The notes beneath the pieces are model-generated. The model made no database searches, was not told the DNA's origin, and saw only the letters and a program-made list of their open reading frames with translations. DNA of 64,000 nucleotides from Acidimicrobiales bacterium. Lineage in GTDB: Bacteria > Actinomycetota > Acidimicrobiia > Acidimicrobiales > Acidimicrobilacustridaceae. The stretch lies in assembly GCA_025455885.1 (NCBI GenBank), contig JALOLR010000012.1, positions 1-64,000 on the forward strand, written 5' to 3'. Numbering within the stretch: the stretch's first letter is position 1; each line of letters opens with the position of its first letter. A program made the translations under genes and the position numbers. Of this stretch, positions 12,448 to 20,637 are shown in pieces.

Positions 12448-12546
12448 GTGCACAGCCGTCACCGGGCCGCCTCGTTCGTCGCGGCCGGTGGGCACCACTC
12501 GTGACAGACCTGGGCCAACGTCGGCCGTTCGGTCGAGGAGGCAGAC

Positions 12547-12681
12547 GTGAAGCGCACCTACCAACCCAACAAGCGGCGCCGGGCCAAGCGGCACGGGTTC
12601 CGTCACCGCATGTCGACCCGCGCTGGTCGAAGCGTGCTCCGGGCCCGTCGGCTCAAGGGCCGTCAGCGCCTCTCGGCCTGA
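12547..12681 (+). CDS. rpmH: 50S ribosomal protein L34
   Basis: 44-residue ribosomal protein reading [20 protein letters not shown] then [20 protein letters not shown], the invariant L34 pattern, including the actinobacterial start [15 protein letters not shown] about 6 nt before GTG 12547 is a strong ribosome site. It is the first gene of the rpmH-rnpA-yidD-yidC-jag group. Its stop TGA (12679-12681) overlaps the likely first codon of rnpA. Confidence 0.97.
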   Translation: MKRTYQPNKRRRAKRHGFRHRMSTRAGRSVLRARRLKGRQRLSA

Positions 12682-13028
12682 TCTGGCGCATCCGTGACCG
12701 CCAGACGTTCCTCGACCTCCGCCGGCACGGTCGACGCGTCCGGAACGGCCCCGTCACGGTGATCCACCTCGCCGAACCGACCGGTACCCCCGGCCAGCCA
12801 CCACGATTCGCGTTTGCAGTCCCACGCAAAGTGGGAAACGCGGTGCACCGGAACCGGGTGCGCCGGGTGATCCGGGGTCGATTGACCACTCGCTGGCCCG
12901 CGTCGACGGCTTCCCCGGTCACCGGGGCGTATCTCGTCACCCTTCGCGCCGATGCGGCCACACTCAGCCCTCACGAGGTGGCCGACCACGTCGAGGCGTG
13001 CCTCGACCGGCTGGGAGCACGATCATGA
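12678..13028 (+). CDS. rnpA: Ribonuclease P protein component
   Basis: Basic protein subunit of RNase P, which matures tRNA 5' ends. The core [20 protein letters not shown] and the RNR motif [19 protein letters not shown] are intact. The start is problematic. No ATG, GTG or TTG lies in frame between GTG 12501 and the conserved core. Either translation begins at CTG 12678 (116 residues, LIWRIRDR), overlapping the rpmH stop, or at GTG 12501, giving a 175-residue protein whose gene contains all of rpmH in another frame, as reported for Thermus. The short form is annotated here. The stop overlaps the ATG of yidD (ATGA). Confidence 0.88.
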   Translation: MIWRIRDRQTFLDLRRHGRRVRNGPVTVIHLAEPTGTPGQPPRFAFAVPRKVGNAVHRNRVRRVIRGRLTTRWPASTASPVTGAYLVTLRADAATLSPHEVADHVEACLDRLGARS

Positions 13029-13279
13029 CCACCGTCACCCGCCCCCGACCCGCCTCCCTCGTCGCCCGCGCGCTGCACGCCCTCATCCGCGGCTACCAAT
13101 GGGTCTTCGCCTGGCGGCCGTCGCCGTGCCGCTACGACCCGTCCTGTTCCACCTACGCCCTCGAAGCCCTCGAGGTGCACGGTTCCGTCCGAGGCTCCTG
13201 GTTCGCCGTCCGGCGCCTGGCTCGCTGCCACCCCTGGGGTGGCCACGGATGGGACCCCGTCCCCCCTCGGAAGGCCTAG
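13025..13279 (+). CDS. yidD: Membrane protein insertion efficiency factor YidD
   Basis: 84-residue small protein. The family signature is [20 protein letters not shown] followed by [12 protein letters not shown] and [17 protein letters not shown], with the conserved cysteines present. YidD is a membrane-associated helper of Sec/YidC insertion. ATG 13025 overlaps the rnpA stop; an upstream in-frame start (12998) would only add residues from within rnpA. yidC begins 3 bp after its stop. Confidence 0.93.
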   Translation: MTTVTRPRPASLVARALHALIRGYQWVFAWRPSPCRYDPSCSTYALEALEVHGSVRGSWFAVRRLARCHPWGGHGWDPVPPRKA

Positions 13280-13282
13280 CCC

Positions 13283-14464
13283 ATGCAGGTGTTCTTCGAA
13301 GCGTTCGGCACGGCCCTGGCCTTCTTCTACGACCTGGTGCCGAACTACGCGTTCGCCATCGTGATGCTGACGCTCTGCGTGATGATCGTCGTCACGCCGC
13401 TGACCCTCAAGGGCACGCGGTCGATGATGATGATGCAACAGCTCCAGCCGGAGATGAAGAAGATCCAGACCCGCTACAAGGACGACCGCCAGAAGCTCAA
13501 CGAGGAGCTGCTGAAGTTCTACAAGGAGAACAGCATCAACCCGCTGGGCGGGTGCCTTCCCCTCCTCGTGCAGATGCCGGTCTTCCTGGTGCTCTACCAG
13601 GTGCTGTCCGGGCTGACCCGAAGGGTCAGCGACGTCGGGTACGACGTCGGCTGGTCGGTGAACCAGTTCGTGGCGGGGATCCCGATCACGAAGCCTCCCT
13701 CGATCGATCGTGCGTTCGATCCGGCCTTCATCGAGCCCTCGACCTCGCTCTACCAGAGCCTCGCCGGGGCCACCACCATGCCGGCCCTGGGGCTCGACCT
13801 GAGTGAGAGCGCCAGCCAGGCGCTCCAGATCGGCCTGCTGCACGCCATCCCCTACCTGGCCCTGATCCTCATCGTCGGAGCCACCGGGTTCATCCAGCAG
13901 CGCCAGATCCAGGGCCGCAACACCGGGGCGTCGATCAACCCCCAGCAGCAGATGATCATGAAGATCATGCCGATCTTCCTGCCGGTCATCTCGTTCGGGC
14001 TCCCCTCCGGCCTGGTCATCTACTTCGCGGTCTCCAACCTCTACCGCATCGGGCAGCAGGCATTCATCACCCGCAGCATCTACGGCGGCAAGGGTGCCGT
14101 CCGCCCCGAGGGTTCCGAGCCCCTGGAGGTGACCCCCCAGCCCACGTTCCGGGAGATGTTCGGGCTCGCCAAGAAGAACGCCGCCAACGCCGCGGAGAAC
14201 AAGGCCAAGAAGAAGGTCCCGGCCAAGAGCGGGGCCACCGCGCGCGCCACCGTGAAGACCTCGGCCAAGGCGACGCCGAAGTCGACCGCCAAGGCGACCC
14301 CGAAGGCCGCATCGTCGACGACCGCCAAGCCGGCGAAGTCGACCGCCAAGGGTTCGGACGCCTCGAGCGGGCGACGCACCACACCGAAGAAGCCCTCGTC
14401 GGGCAACGGTGGGGCCACCCCGCCGACCCTGCAACCGCGGGCTCGCAAGAACAAGAAGGGCTAG
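13283..14464 (+). CDS. yidC: Membrane protein insertase YidC
   Basis: 393-residue Oxa1/YidC/Alb3 insertase that integrates membrane proteins alone or with SecYEG. Membrane helices are seen at YAFAIVMLTLCVMIVVTPL, PLGGCLPLLVQMPVFLVLYQ, HAIPYLALILIVGATGFI and LPVISFGLPSGLVIYFAVSN. The cytoplasmic loop MMMMQQLQPEMKKIQTRYKD and KENSINPLGGCLP are family hallmarks. There is no N-terminal lipoprotein signal. The C-terminal 90 residues are a Lys/Ala/Thr-rich tail, probably for ribosome binding. GGAAGG ends 7 nt before ATG 13283. Confidence 0.96.
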   Translation: MQVFFEAFGTALAFFYDLVPNYAFAIVMLTLCVMIVVTPLTLKGTRSMMMMQQLQPEMKKIQTRYKDDRQKLNEELLKFYKENSINPLGGCLPLLVQMPVFLVLYQVLSGLTRRVSDVGYDVGWSVNQFVAGIPITKPPSIDRAFDPAFIEPSTSLYQSLAGATTMPALGLDLSESASQALQIGLLHAIPYLALILIVGATGFIQQRQIQGRNTGASINPQQQMIMKIMPIFLPVISFGLPSGLVIYFAVSNLYRIGQQAFITRSIYGGKGAVRPEGSEPLEVTPQPTFREMFGLAKKNAANAAENKAKKKVPAKSGATARATVKTSAKATPKSTAKATPKAASSTTAKPAKSTAKGSDASSGRRTTPKKPSSGNGGATPPTLQPRARKNKKG

Positions 14465-14472
14465 GCAGAATC

Positions 14473-15387
14473 GTGGAGTGGGTCGAGACCACAGGAAAGA
14501 CGCTGGAGGACGCCAAGGAGGCGGCCCTCGACCAATTGGGGGTGACCGAGGACGAGACCGAGTTCGAGGTCCTCGCCGAACCGAAGCAGGGCCTCTTCGG
14601 GCGCACCCGAGGTGAGGCCCGGGTGCGGGCGCGGATCCGTCCGGTGCAGCCCCGGCCCAAGGTCGAGCGCCGGGATCGCAAGCGTCGGGGCGGGAAGGCC
14701 GAGAACGGTCGCTCCCCGAAGGGTGCGAAGCCCACGTCGGGGAACGGCACCACGACCGAGCCCACCGAGCCCACCGGGGCCGCCTCCCCTGCCGAGGGCC
14801 GCCCGACCCGCGACACCGCGCCATCGGCCACCGGCGACGCACCTGATCGCTCGACCTCGGGTTCCTCTCGACGTCGTTCCGACACCACCAAGGGAGCTCC
14901 AGTGAGCGAAAGTGACCAGAACGTCGATCTCGAGGCCCACACGGCCATCGTCACCGAGTTCGTGATCGGGCTCGTCGATGCCTTCGGCTACGACGCGTCC
15001 GTCGAGGCCGACGCCCTCGACGACGAGAACGTCGAGGTCCGCGTCGACGGCCAGGATCTGGGTCTCCTCGTCGGCCCCAAGGGCGCCACTCTGGCCGCCG
15101 TCCAGGAGCTGTCCCGCACGGTCGTGCACCGCAAGGTGCCGGGCACCGCCGAGGGTCGGGTCAGGGTGGACGTCGCCGGCTACCGCCAGCGACGCCGCGA
15201 AGCCCTCGAGCGCTTCGTCGTGCAGGTGGCCGAGCAGGTGAGGGAGTCCGGTGTGGCCAAGGCGCTCGAGCCGATGGGCCCGCCCGATCGCAAGGTGGTG
15301 CACGACACCGTCAACGAGATCGAAGGAGTGGGCACGATCTCCGAGGGCGAGGAGCCCCGGCGCCGCGTCGTCGTCGTCCCCAGCTGA
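14473..15387 (+). CDS. jag: RNA-binding protein Jag/KhpB
   Basis: 304-residue RNA-binding protein. Three parts are visible: a Jag-N domain (residues 1-55, VETTGKTLEDAKEAALDQLG and EPKQGLFGRTRGEARVR), a long Pro/Thr/Ser-rich linker (about 60-150), and C-terminal KH (LLVGPKGATLAAVQELSR) and R3H (RKVVHDTVNEIEGVGTISEG) domains. KhpB/Jag binds RNA with KhpA and influences cell elongation and division in Gram-positives. GTG 14473 lies 8 bp after yidC, so it is cotranscribed. The linker is longer than in most homologues. Confidence 0.93.
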   Translation: MEWVETTGKTLEDAKEAALDQLGVTEDETEFEVLAEPKQGLFGRTRGEARVRARIRPVQPRPKVERRDRKRRGGKAENGRSPKGAKPTSGNGTTTEPTEPTGAASPAEGRPTRDTAPSATGDAPDRSTSGSSRRRSDTTKGAPVSESDQNVDLEAHTAIVTEFVIGLVDAFGYDASVEADALDDENVEVRVDGQDLGLLVGPKGATLAAVQELSRTVVHRKVPGTAEGRVRVDVAGYRQRRREALERFVVQVAEQVRESGVAKALEPMGPPDRKVVHDTVNEIEGVGTISEGEEPRRRVVVVPS

Positions 15388-15406
15388 CCACCTCACGCCG
15401 TCCTCC

Positions 15407-15433
15407 GAGGCCCGCCCGTCCGGGGCGGGCCTC
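15407..15433 (+). terminator. Hairpin after jag
   Basis: A perfect 11-bp stem GAGGCCCGCCC/GGGCGGGCCTC encloses GTCCG. It has no T-run. It lies between the jag stop and the convergent rsmG stop and could end transcription from both sides. Confidence 0.6.
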
Positions 15434-15446
15434 GTCGCGTCCGGGA

Positions 15447-15462
15447 TGTTCCACGTGGAACA
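15447..15462. other. parS centromere site (left)
   Basis: TGTTCCACGTGGAACA is a perfect 16-bp palindrome and matches the bacterial parS consensus TGTTNCACGTGNAACA. ParB loads here and spreads as a CTP-dependent clamp. It ends one base before the rsmG stop codon. Confidence 0.95.
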
Positions 15463-15463
15463 G

Positions 15464-16078
15464 TCAGAAGAGGGGCCGCTTGGCCGGCATCCCGTCCCGA
15501 CGGGGGTAGCGATCCGGGCACGGACCGGTGGCATGGAGGTGCTGGATGCCGTCGACGAGCTCGCCCCGCCGGAGGCCGAGCTCGGCAAGGCCCTCCTCGG
15601 GCCAGCGGGGCGGAGCGTCCGGCGGTTCGCTCACCAGCAGCAGCCCGTCGGGGCCCAGGAACCCGACGGCGCACTCCGCCACGACCCCCGGGGGGCCGAA
15701 GGACCGGGCGACGACCGCCTGATAGGCCCCTCGTTCGCCCGGGAGTCGGGCCACCACTTCGGCGCGGCCGTGCCGGGCGGTCACCCGGTCGGCCAGGCCC
15801 AGGCGGGCCACGGCGGTGTGCAGGACCTCGACGCGGCGAGCTTGCGCGTCGAGGAGGGTGACGAGGAGATCCGGTCGCTGCTCGGCGATCACCAGACCGG
15901 GGAGGCCGTTGCCCGATCCGAGATCGAGCACGCGGCCGGTCGTGTCCCCCAGGGCGTGGACGAAGCGCTCGGCGTGGGCGAGGTGGTCGGCGATGGGGCC
16001 CGGGCCGAGGGCCCCGATCGCCTGGGCCTCCTCGAGCACGGTGGTCAGGTCGGCGGACATGGGGGCACAGTGGGTCAC
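15464..16078 (-). CDS. rsmG: 16S rRNA (guanine-N7)-methyltransferase RsmG
   Basis: SAM-dependent enzyme that methylates G527 of 16S rRNA. The SAM-binding loop is RVLDLGSGNGLPGLVIAEQR, and the next motif, VTLLDAQARRVEVLHTAV, supplies the acidic ribose-binding residue. 204 residues from GTG 16078, or 198 from ATG 16060; neither has a good ribosome site. Loss of this enzyme gives low-level streptomycin resistance in other bacteria. Orientation is unusual: rsmG normally lies in line between jag and parA, but here it is on the opposite strand, with one parS site 1 bp beyond its stop and another 27 bp before its start. Confidence 0.92.
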   Translation of the reverse strand: MTHCAPMSADLTTVLEEAQAIGALGPGPIADHLAHAERFVHALGDTTGRVLDLGSGNGLPGLVIAEQRPDLLVTLLDAQARRVEVLHTAVARLGLADRVTARHGRAEVVARLPGERGAYQAVVARSFGPPGVVAECAVGFLGPDGLLLVSEPPDAPPRWPEEGLAELGLRRGELVDGIQHLHATGPCPDRYPRRDGMPAKRPLF

Positions 16079-16105
16079 CGACCCGGGCCGTGTCCACTCC
16101 GTCGC

Positions 16106-16121
16106 TGTTCCACGTGAAACA
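16106..16121. other. parS centromere site (right)
   Basis: TGTTCCACGTGAAACA matches the parS consensus with one break in symmetry. It sits between the divergent starts of rsmG and parA, 644 bp from the left parS and in inverted symmetry with it. Confidence 0.95.
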
Positions 16122-16243
16122 CGGTCGAGGGTCCTTGACCTGAGCCGGTGGCGGAGCGAGGATGGCCGCGGCTCGTTCCGGACCGGGGTGGGTCGTTCGG
16201 CGTCGGGGGTCGCCCGGCGTTCGCCTCACCTCCCGAGTGGTGC

Positions 16244-17209
16244 ATGGAACCCCTGGAACATCCGATCCCCGAGACACCGACTCGTCTCGAGCCCCTTGAT
16301 GAGCCCGCAGCCGAGTCTGCTGTCGAGCCCGACAGCCCGTCCGCCACGGACGCCGTCCCCACGGTGAGCATCCCGCCCGGCCTCCCCACCGAGATCGTCA
16401 CCGCCGGCACGCCGATCTCCCGGGAGCGGGACTTCCCCCGGGTGATCGCGGTGGCCAACCAGAAGGGCGGCGTGGGCAAGACCACCACCGCCGTCAACCT
16501 GAGCGCCTGCCTTGCCGAGCTGGGCTATCGGACGCTCGTCGTGGACCTGGACCCCCAGGGGAACGCGTCCACGGGGCTCGGGATCAATCCGCGCGAGCTC
16601 GAGTTCTCGATGTACGACGTGCTGCTCGCCGACACACCCCTCGAGGACTGCATCGAGGGCAGCTCGGTGCGCAACCTGTTCGTGGCGCCGGCCAGCCTCG
16701 ATCTGGCCGGGGCGGAGATCGAGCTGGTTCCCGCCTTCAGCCGCGAGCTGAAGCTGCGCAACGCCCTGGCCACCGTGCACGACGACTACGACTTCGTCTT
16801 CATCGACTGCCCGCCGTCGCTCGGTCTGCTCACCGTGAACGCCCTGGCTGCCGCCTCGGAGGTGCTCGTGCCCATCCAGTGCGAGTACTACGCCCTGGAA
16901 GGCCTCGGCCAGCTGCTGCGCAACGTCGAGCTGGTCCAGAAGAACCTGAACCCGTCGCTCGACGTCAGCGCCATCGTCCTGGTGATGTACGACGCCCGGA
17001 CGAAGTTGGCCGACCAGGTGGCGCTCGAGGTGCGGGCCCACTTCGGGGAGAAGGTGTGCCGGCAGGTCGTGCCTCGCACCGTGCGGTTGTCGGAGGCGCC
17101 GTCGTTCGGCCAACCGATCATCACGTTCGATCCGAGCAGCCGGGGCGCCATCGCCTACCGGCAATTGGCCAAGGAGGTCAGCGGTGGCGCGCCGAAGCGG
17201 GTTGGGTAA
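16244..17209 (+). CDS. parA: Chromosome-partitioning ATPase ParA
   Basis: Walker-type ATPase that moves ParB-parS complexes along the nucleoid. The deviant Walker A is NQKGGVGKTTTAVNLSACL, the switch is VVDLDPQGNASTGLG, and Walker B is FVFIDCPPSLGLLTVNALA. With ATG 16244 it has 321 residues, of which about the first 65 are an acidic Pro/Glu-rich extension before RVIAVANQKGG. A GTG at 16148 would add 32 poorly conserved residues. The last 26 bp overlap parB, so the two are translationally coupled. Confidence 0.95.
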   Translation: MEPLEHPIPETPTRLEPLDEPAAESAVEPDSPSATDAVPTVSIPPGLPTEIVTAGTPISRERDFPRVIAVANQKGGVGKTTTAVNLSACLAELGYRTLVVDLDPQGNASTGLGINPRELEFSMYDVLLADTPLEDCIEGSSVRNLFVAPASLDLAGAEIELVPAFSRELKLRNALATVHDDYDFVFIDCPPSLGLLTVNALAAASEVLVPIQCEYYALEGLGQLLRNVELVQKNLNPSLDVSAIVLVMYDARTKLADQVALEVRAHFGEKVCRQVVPRTVRLSEAPSFGQPIITFDPSSRGAIAYRQLAKEVSGGAPKRVG

Positions 17210-18080
17210 GGGACTGGGAGCACTCATCCCCACCGAGGACGGCGAGGAGGTCGCGGTCGACCGTCCCGACGCCCATCTCCGGGAGCTCGGGGTCGACCAG
17301 ATCGTCCCGAACCCGTACCAGCCCCGGCGGGTCTTCGACGAGGAGGAGCTGGTGAGCCTGGCGGCCTCGATCCGAGCCGTCGGTGTCCTGCAGCCGGTCC
17401 TGGTCCGCCCGGTGGGGACCGACCGCTTCGAGCTCGTCGCCGGGGAGCGCCGGTGGCGGGCCGCGCAGCGCGCCGGGCTGCGGGTCGTCCCGGCGGTCGT
17501 CCGTCCGACCGAGGACGTCCGCTCGCTCGAGCAGGCCCTCGTCGAGAACCTCCACCGCGCCGACCTCAACCCGCTCGAGGAGGCGGCCGCCTACCAGCAG
17601 CTGATCTCGGAGTTCGATCACACCCAGGAGGAAGTGGCCAGCCGGGTGGGGCGGAGCCGGTCAGCGGTGGCCAACACCCTTCGACTGCTCCACCTGCCCC
17701 CCGAGCTCCAGCGCCTCCTCCACGACGGCAGCCTGTCGGCCGGGCACGCCCGGGCCCTCCTGGGCTGCACCGATCCGGCCGTGCAGGAGCGACTCGCGCA
17801 GCAGGCGGTCCGTGAGGGACTGACCGTCCGCGAGGTCGAGGAGGCCGTGCGCCGATCCCAGGAGCCCGACGCGCCCGTCTCCCCGACGACGCCGGGGGTG
17901 GCGGCCGTGCGGCCCGCCGCGGTCCTCGAGCTCGAGGAGCTCCTCTCGGACCTGCTCGACACCCGGGTGCACGTCACGGTGGGCGCCAAGCGGGGGCGTC
18001 TCGTCGTCGACTTCGCGACCCTCGAGGACCTCGAGCGGATCTCGCAGGTGATCGCCCGCGGCCCCCGGTCCGAGGGCTGA
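17184..18080 (+). CDS. parB: Chromosome-partitioning protein ParB
   Basis: 298-residue CTP-dependent DNA clamp that binds parS. The N terminus is the classic MARRSGLGKGLGALIP. The CTP-binding fold includes IVPNPYQPRRVFDEEEL and the arginine-patch motif LVAGERRWRAAQRAG. The central helix-turn-helix is TQEEVASRVGRSRSAVANTL. A dimerisation domain closes the protein. Two parS sites are 1-2 kb upstream. It ends just before a hairpin shared with the convergent cwlM-like gene. Confidence 0.96.
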   Translation: MARRSGLGKGLGALIPTEDGEEVAVDRPDAHLRELGVDQIVPNPYQPRRVFDEEELVSLAASIRAVGVLQPVLVRPVGTDRFELVAGERRWRAAQRAGLRVVPAVVRPTEDVRSLEQALVENLHRADLNPLEEAAAYQQLISEFDHTQEEVASRVGRSRSAVANTLRLLHLPPELQRLLHDGSLSAGHARALLGCTDPAVQERLAQQAVREGLTVREVEEAVRRSQEPDAPVSPTTPGVAAVRPAAVLELEELLSDLLDTRVHVTVGAKRGRLVVDFATLEDLERISQVIARGPRSEG

Positions 18081-18085
18081 GGATC

Positions 18086-18109
18086 AAGCCTCGGTGACGG
18101 TCGAGGCTT
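18086..18109. terminator. Hairpin between convergent parB and cwlM-like genes
   Basis: Stem AAGCCTCG/CGAGGCTT (8 bp, perfect) encloses an 8-nt loop. It could serve both strands. It is followed by a tract with CTCCACAGCCTGTGG and CCTGTGGTCAACC, which resembles degenerate DnaA boxes but was not called as such. Confidence 0.55.
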
Positions 18110-18174
18110 CTCCACAGCCTGTGGCCAAACCTGTGGTCAACCTCGACGTCGGGGTGTGATCCGCACCGCCGCCG

Positions 18175-19158
18175 TCAACCCTCGACCGGCGCGGCCACCC
18201 AGGTCCGGACGGCCTCGACCAGGTTCACGGCCAGGCCGGCACTGCGCTCCACGACCACGGTGGGAGGACCGAGGATGCATACCACGGCCGGCATCCTCGT
18301 CTCCCTGAGAACCGGGAGGCGCAGGCCGGCGGCCGTGCCGGCCACCAGCCCCGTGGCCTCGGGCAGGCCGGAGGCGACCAGTGCGGCCAGCGTCGCCCCG
18401 CCGACCGAGCGGAACCCGGTCGTCTCGTAGAACGCCACCCGACAGGTCGGTTCGGCGTCCATCTCCAGACCGATGAAGAGCTCGGCCTCGAAGGCGTTGG
18501 CCTCGCGGGCCTGGGTCGATGCGTCGGGATGGTTCAGCACGGCGACCACCGCGCCGGCGTCCTGGAGGAGTCGACTGACGCTGGACGCCAGCGCGTCGAG
18601 GCCTCCCTGGTGCCCGACGACCACCCGCCGCGCGTCGAGGCTCGGGGGTGAGGACCGCAGCCGTTCGAGCTCCCGGACACCGGCGACCGTGGCCGACTCG
18701 GTGCGGCCACCGAGACGGGCGAGCGCCGCGCACACCTCGGGCCCGCAGCGGGCGTCGACGGTGAGCCCGGCGTTGCGCTGGAACTGGGTCAGGGCCCGTT
18801 CGGTCTCGGGGCCCAGGATGCCGTCGACCCACCCGGCGTCGAAGCCGAGGGCGCCGAGCGACTGCTGCAGCTCGTGGACGTCGTCGCCGCGGAGCATGGG
18901 CGTGCGGAGGTAGAGAAGGCGGTCGCCGAGGCGGTAGCCGGATTCCACGAGCGCCTGCCAGGTGAGGGTGTCGCACGTCCCGCTGACGAGCAGGCCCCGG
19001 CGTTCCTGGAACGCGGCGACGGCCGCGCTGGTCGACGGTCCGAACGTGCCGCCCTCGGAGCGGTCGACGGGATGTCCTGCCGCGGACAGGCGACGCTGGA
19101 CGTCGGCGACCGCCGCGCCGCTGTCACCCGGCCCCAGGGGGAGGTGGTCGTCGTCGAT
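18175..19158 (-). CDS. cwlM: CwlM-like peptidoglycan-binding pseudo-amidase
   Basis: Two peptidoglycan-binding (PGBD_1) repeats (GDSGAAVADVQRRLSAAGH with GTFGPSTSAAVAAFQ; GDDVHELQQSLGALGFDA with GILGPETERALTQFQ) precede an amidase_3-like domain. Zinc-site residues are degraded: GHQGG keeps one His, but the usual SIHAN is GLEMD and the terminal catalytic Glu region reads PAVVCILGPP. So it is probably a regulator, like mycobacterial CwlM, which sits in the same trxB-trxA-cwlM-parB order and controls MurA after PknB phosphorylation. No ATG, GTG or TTG precedes the first repeat. The frame runs back in phase to the trxA stop; ATC 19158 or CTG 19137 are the only rare-start candidates, and GTG 18948 would delete the first repeat. 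The start is uncertain. Confidence 0.8.
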   Translation of the reverse strand: MDDDHLPLGPGDSGAAVADVQRRLSAAGHPVDRSEGGTFGPSTSAAVAAFQERRGLLVSGTCDTLTWQALVESGYRLGDRLLYLRTPMLRGDDVHELQQSLGALGFDAGWVDGILGPETERALTQFQRNAGLTVDARCGPEVCAALARLGGRTESATVAGVRELERLRSSPPSLDARRVVVGHQGGLDALASSVSRLLQDAGAVVAVLNHPDASTQAREANAFEAELFIGLEMDAEPTCRVAFYETTGFRSVGGATLAALVASGLPEATGLVAGTAAGLRLPVLRETRMPAVVCILGPPTVVVERSAGLAVNLVEAVRTWVAAPVEG

Positions 19159-19194
19159 GGCGGTGCCCGCAGGGTCCGGTGAGGTCTGGACGGC

Positions 19195-19521
19195 TCAGAG
19201 GAAGGGGCGCAGGTCCTCGAGGAGCTGGCCCTTGCCCTTGGCGCCCACGATGCGGGCGGCTTCCTGGCCGTCCTTGAAGACGATCATGGTGGGGATGCTC
19301 ATGACCCCGTAGCGCATGGCGGTGTTGGGGTTGTCGTCGACGTTGAGCTTGGACACCGACAGCTTGCCGGCCTGTTCGGTGGCGATCTCTTCCAGGATGG
19401 GGGCGATCATCTTGCAGGGCCCGCACCACTCGGCCCAGAAGTCGACGATGACCGGTTCGGTGGCGGCGCCGATCTGCTCGTCGAAGGTGGCGTCGGAGAG
19501 GGTGGAGATGGCGTCGGACAT
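19195..19521 (-). CDS. trxA: Thioredoxin
   Basis: 108-residue cytosolic disulfide reductase. The active site is EWCGPCKM (Cys33, Cys36), with the cis-Pro loop MSIPTMIVFKDG. Start ATG 19521 has GAGG 6 nt upstream. It lies downstream of trxB, its reductase, on the same strand with an 80-bp gap. The cwlM-like frame continues in the same phase directly after its TGA. Confidence 0.97.
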   Translation of the reverse strand: MSDAISTLSDATFDEQIGAATEPVIVDFWAEWCGPCKMIAPILEEIATEQAGKLSVSKLNVDDNPNTAMRYGVMSIPTMIVFKDGQEAARIVGAKGKGQLLEDLRPFL

Positions 19522-19601
19522 GGGGAACCTCGATGGTGGGGAGGGTGGATGGCGGGTGTCGATCGGGCGACCACGGTACCGCCCGTGGGCCCGGGCGGGG
19601 G

Positions 19602-20567
19602 TCAGTGGTCCTGGGCTTCGAGCCAGCGTTCGGCGTCGATCGCCGCCATGCAGCCCGAGCCGGCGGCGGTGATGGCCTGGCGGTAGACGTGGTCCTGGAC
19701 GTCGCCGCAGGCGAAGACGCCGTCGACGTCGGTGTGGGACCCGTCGTGGGTGACGAGGTAGCCCGTCTCCTCCATCTGGAGCTGGCCCTTGAACAGGTCG
19801 GTGTTGGGCTTGTGACCGATGGCGACGAACAGCCCGGAGACGGCGAGGGAGCTCTCCTCGCCGGTGACGGTGTCGCGCAGGCGGATGCCCTCCACCGTCG
19901 TGTCGCCGTCGATCCCGACAACGGTGCTGTTCCACTGAAAGCGAATCTTGTCATTGGCGCGGGCCCGGTCCTGCATGATCTTGGAGGCGCGGAGCTCGTC
20001 GCGGCGATGTACGAGGGTCACCGAGCGGGCGAACTTGGTGAGGAACAGGGCCTCCTCGAGTGCCGAGTCGCCGCCGCCCACGACGGCGATGTCGTGGTCT
20101 CGGAAGAAGAAGCCGTCGCAGGTCGCGCACGTCGAGAGGCCGTGGCCGAGCAGCCGGCTCTCCTCGGGCAGGCCGAGCAGGAGGGACTGCGCGCCGGTGG
20201 AGACGATGACCGAGTGGGCACGGTGGCTGGGCTCGGCGGCGTCGGGATCGCCCACCCAGACCCCGAACGGGCGGGCCGACAGGTCGACGCGGCTCACCTT
20301 CTCGGTGCGGATCTCGGTCCCGAAGCGGGCGGCCTGCTCCCGGAAGCGCATCATGAGCTCCGGGCCCATGATCCCGTCGGGCCAGCCCGGGAAGTTCTCG
20401 ACCTCGGTGGTGAGCATGAGCTGACCACCCGGCTGGTCCGATGTCGACGACGGCTCGCCCTCGAAGAGGAGCGGCTCGAGGTTGGCCCGGGCGGTGTAGA
20501 TGGCTGCAGTGAGCCCGGCCGGACCCGAGCCGATGATGATCACGTTGCGGATGCGGGAATCGGTCAT
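19602..20567 (-). CDS. trxB: Thioredoxin-disulfide reductase
   Basis: 321-residue NADPH-dependent flavoenzyme that reduces thioredoxin. The FAD loop is [12 protein letters not shown] (13-18). The redox pair is STCATCDG (Cys147, Cys150). The NADPH loop is [14 protein letters not shown] (164-169). The C-terminal FAD contact is [20 protein letters not shown]. Low-molecular-weight TrxR length and layout. The ATG start is supported by homology. It probably forms an operon with trxA, which may also supply electrons to the arsenate reductases encoded in this window. Confidence 0.97.
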   Translation of the reverse strand: MTDSRIRNVIIIGSGPAGLTAAIYTARANLEPLLFEGEPSSTSDQPGGQLMLTTEVENFPGWPDGIMGPELMMRFREQAARFGTEIRTEKVSRVDLSARPFGVWVGDPDAAEPSHRAHSVIVSTGAQSLLLGLPEESRLLGHGLSTCATCDGFFFRDHDIAVVGGGDSALEEALFLTKFARSVTLVHRRDELRASKIMQDRARANDKIRFQWNSTVVGIDGDTTVEGIRLRDTVTGEESSLAVSGLFVAIGHKPNTDLFKGQLQMEETGYLVTHDGSHTDVDGVFACGDVQDHVYRQAITAAGSGCMAAIDAERWLEAQDH

Positions 20568-20637
20568 TGGGGCTCCGGGGAGAAGGGATACCTGCCGGGG
20601 GTATGGGGAACCCAGCGGGTCGGGGGATTGTTCCCGA

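Noticed and set aside
15251-16367. Plus-strand open frames across the rsmG interval, which would keep the usual gene direction
   Set aside because: They contain no methyltransferase motif; the minus-strand frame has LDLGSGNGLPG and full RsmG length.
18110-18140. CTCCACAGCCTGTGG and CCTGTGGTCAACC as DnaA boxes after parB
   Set aside because: Each differs from TTGTCCACA at several positions, and the first is a simple CCACAG/CTGTGG dyad; not strong enough to call.
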